From positions 1 to 15,283 of the forward strand of contig JALNVI010000068.1 of the NCBI GenBank assembly GCA_023231425.1: a stretch of DNA of 15,283 bases. Direction: 5' to 3'. Source of the stretch: Desulforhopalus sp. (GTDB lineage: Bacteria; Desulfobacterota; Desulfobulbia; Desulfobulbales; Desulfocapsaceae). The stretch's first letter is position 1, and each line of letters opens with the position of its first letter. The position numbers and the translations under genes are program-made. Below the pieces are notes generated by a model that saw nothing but the letters and a program-made list of their open reading frames with translations, did no database searches and was not told the DNA's origin. Of the stretch, positions 14,924-15,283 are shown piece after piece.

Positions 14924-14953
14924 AAGATACCCGCTGCAATTTACAGGTGTCAA
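14924..14953 (-). promoter_or_regulatory. Candidate sigma70-type promoter of the cyd operon
   Basis: On the minus strand TTGACA (14953-14948) is followed after 18 bases by TATCTT (14929-14924), about 90 bases before the DUF4492 ATG. A second TATAAT (14863-14858) nearer the gene lacks a good -35 partner. Confidence 0.5.
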
Positions 14954-14965
14954 TAATAATTATCA
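14951..14965 (-). promoter_or_regulatory. Fur-box-like dyad overlapping the cyd -35 element
   Basis: TGATAATTATTATTG matches the 7-1-7 Fur-type inverted repeat TGATAAT-N-ATTATCA at 12 of 14 informative positions. It overlaps the TTGACA by three bases, a position expected for repression by a Fur/PerR-type regulator. The stretch is AT-rich, so chance similarity is possible. Confidence 0.4.
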
Positions 14966-15122
14966 TTTCCATACATTCCCGTTCACCTGCCTGTCATTTT
15001 CCATATCCTCTACAATTGCTGTTTTTCCCGTTTCTCGAATTTTTAGTCCACTTTTCCGGCAGCAGTAAAAACTCGTTTAGAATGAAAAGAGGAAATGAGA
15101 CAGATCAGGGGGGTACAATGCG

Positions 15123-15150
15123 AAAAAGGCCCGCTGTTTCCAACGGGCCT
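15123..15150 (-). terminator. Intrinsic terminator for a minus-strand gene to the right of the window
   Basis: Seven-pair stem AGGCCCG/CGGGCCT (15127-15133 with 15144-15150) followed, on the minus strand, by a run of five T. It points leftward, so the gene it serves lies beyond the right edge, with repeat copy G in between. Confidence 0.75.
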
Positions 15151-15178
15151 GAGTTCCATCCTGTATCAAACTCTTACA

Positions 15179-15283
15179 GGGACAGCGAATAATCGCCCAT
15201 CTTCTGCGTTACAGTAAAAAATTTATCCTCCGACAAAGCGAGGAACAAGACGTCGAGGTAAGCGCCAGACTCCAGGTAAGCGC
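15179..15283 (+). repeat. Dispersed palindromic element, copy G, cut by the window end
   Basis: Starts GGGACAGCGAATAATC and proceeds through the family blocks to at least two 18-bp units (15256-15273 complete, 15274-15283 partial). The right arm lies beyond the window. Confidence 0.88.

Noticed and set aside
14947..15192. 81-codon plus-strand frame upstream of the cyd operon
   Set aside because: No ribosome-binding site, runs through the candidate operator, a terminator hairpin and into repeat copy G.
2400..15283. CRISPR array formed by the repeats
   Set aside because: Copies are far apart, occur in both orientations, differ in length and are not separated by uniform spacers; no cas genes.

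Overview
The window reads as a stretch of chromosome from a Gram-negative bacterium, most likely an anaerobe or microaerophile of the Desulfobacterota (Desulfobulbales-like). This is an inference from the gene mix: a NifX-domain/half-permease pair, a cytochrome bd operon headed by a DUF4492 gene, and periplasmic glucan genes, interspersed with degraded transposases. No marker gene fixes the taxonomy.

Layout, left to right. (1) 1-975: 3' part of an unrecognised multi-spanning membrane protein. (2) 1051-2312: two-gene permease unit; the first protein carries an N-terminal NifX/NifB-type FeMo-cofactor domain fused to half a permease, the second is the other half. (3) 2756-4115: overlapping pair of an MTH1187-type thiamine-binding (UPF0045) protein and an AIR-synthase/HypE/ThiL-like protein. 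(4) 4116-5030: gene-poor strip with two copies of a dispersed repeat and a broken RAYT (Y1) transposase gene. (5) 5031-9008: opgG, an unrecognised 83-residue gene, and opgH, in a tight operon for osmoregulated periplasmic glucan synthesis. (6) 9009-10231: a graveyard of repeat copies, a transglutaminase-like gene tail, an IS30-family transposase tail and a second RAYT tail. (7) 10294-11436: zinc-independent medium-chain dehydrogenase, ending before a bidirectional terminator. (8) 11766-14833, minus strand: DUF4492 gene - cydA - cydB - CydX-like small subunit, a complete cytochrome bd quinol oxidase operon, with a putative promoter overlapped by a Fur-box-like dyad. (9) 15127-15283: minus-strand terminator and the start of another repeat copy.

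The most unusual content is a family of intergenic elements of about 155-220 bp: five complete copies (A-D, F), one copy cut by the window edge (G) and two fragments, in both orientations. Each full copy is one long imperfect palindrome: about 60-base arms sharing a TTTCGTYCATMTTC block and an ACAG...AAATTTATC block, around a core with a varying number of an 18-bp tandem unit. Copy C sits inside a RAYT reading frame that resumes exactly on its far side, so the element has behaved as a mobile, MITE-like insertion. The end of opgH also appears to be written in sequence matching the element's left end.
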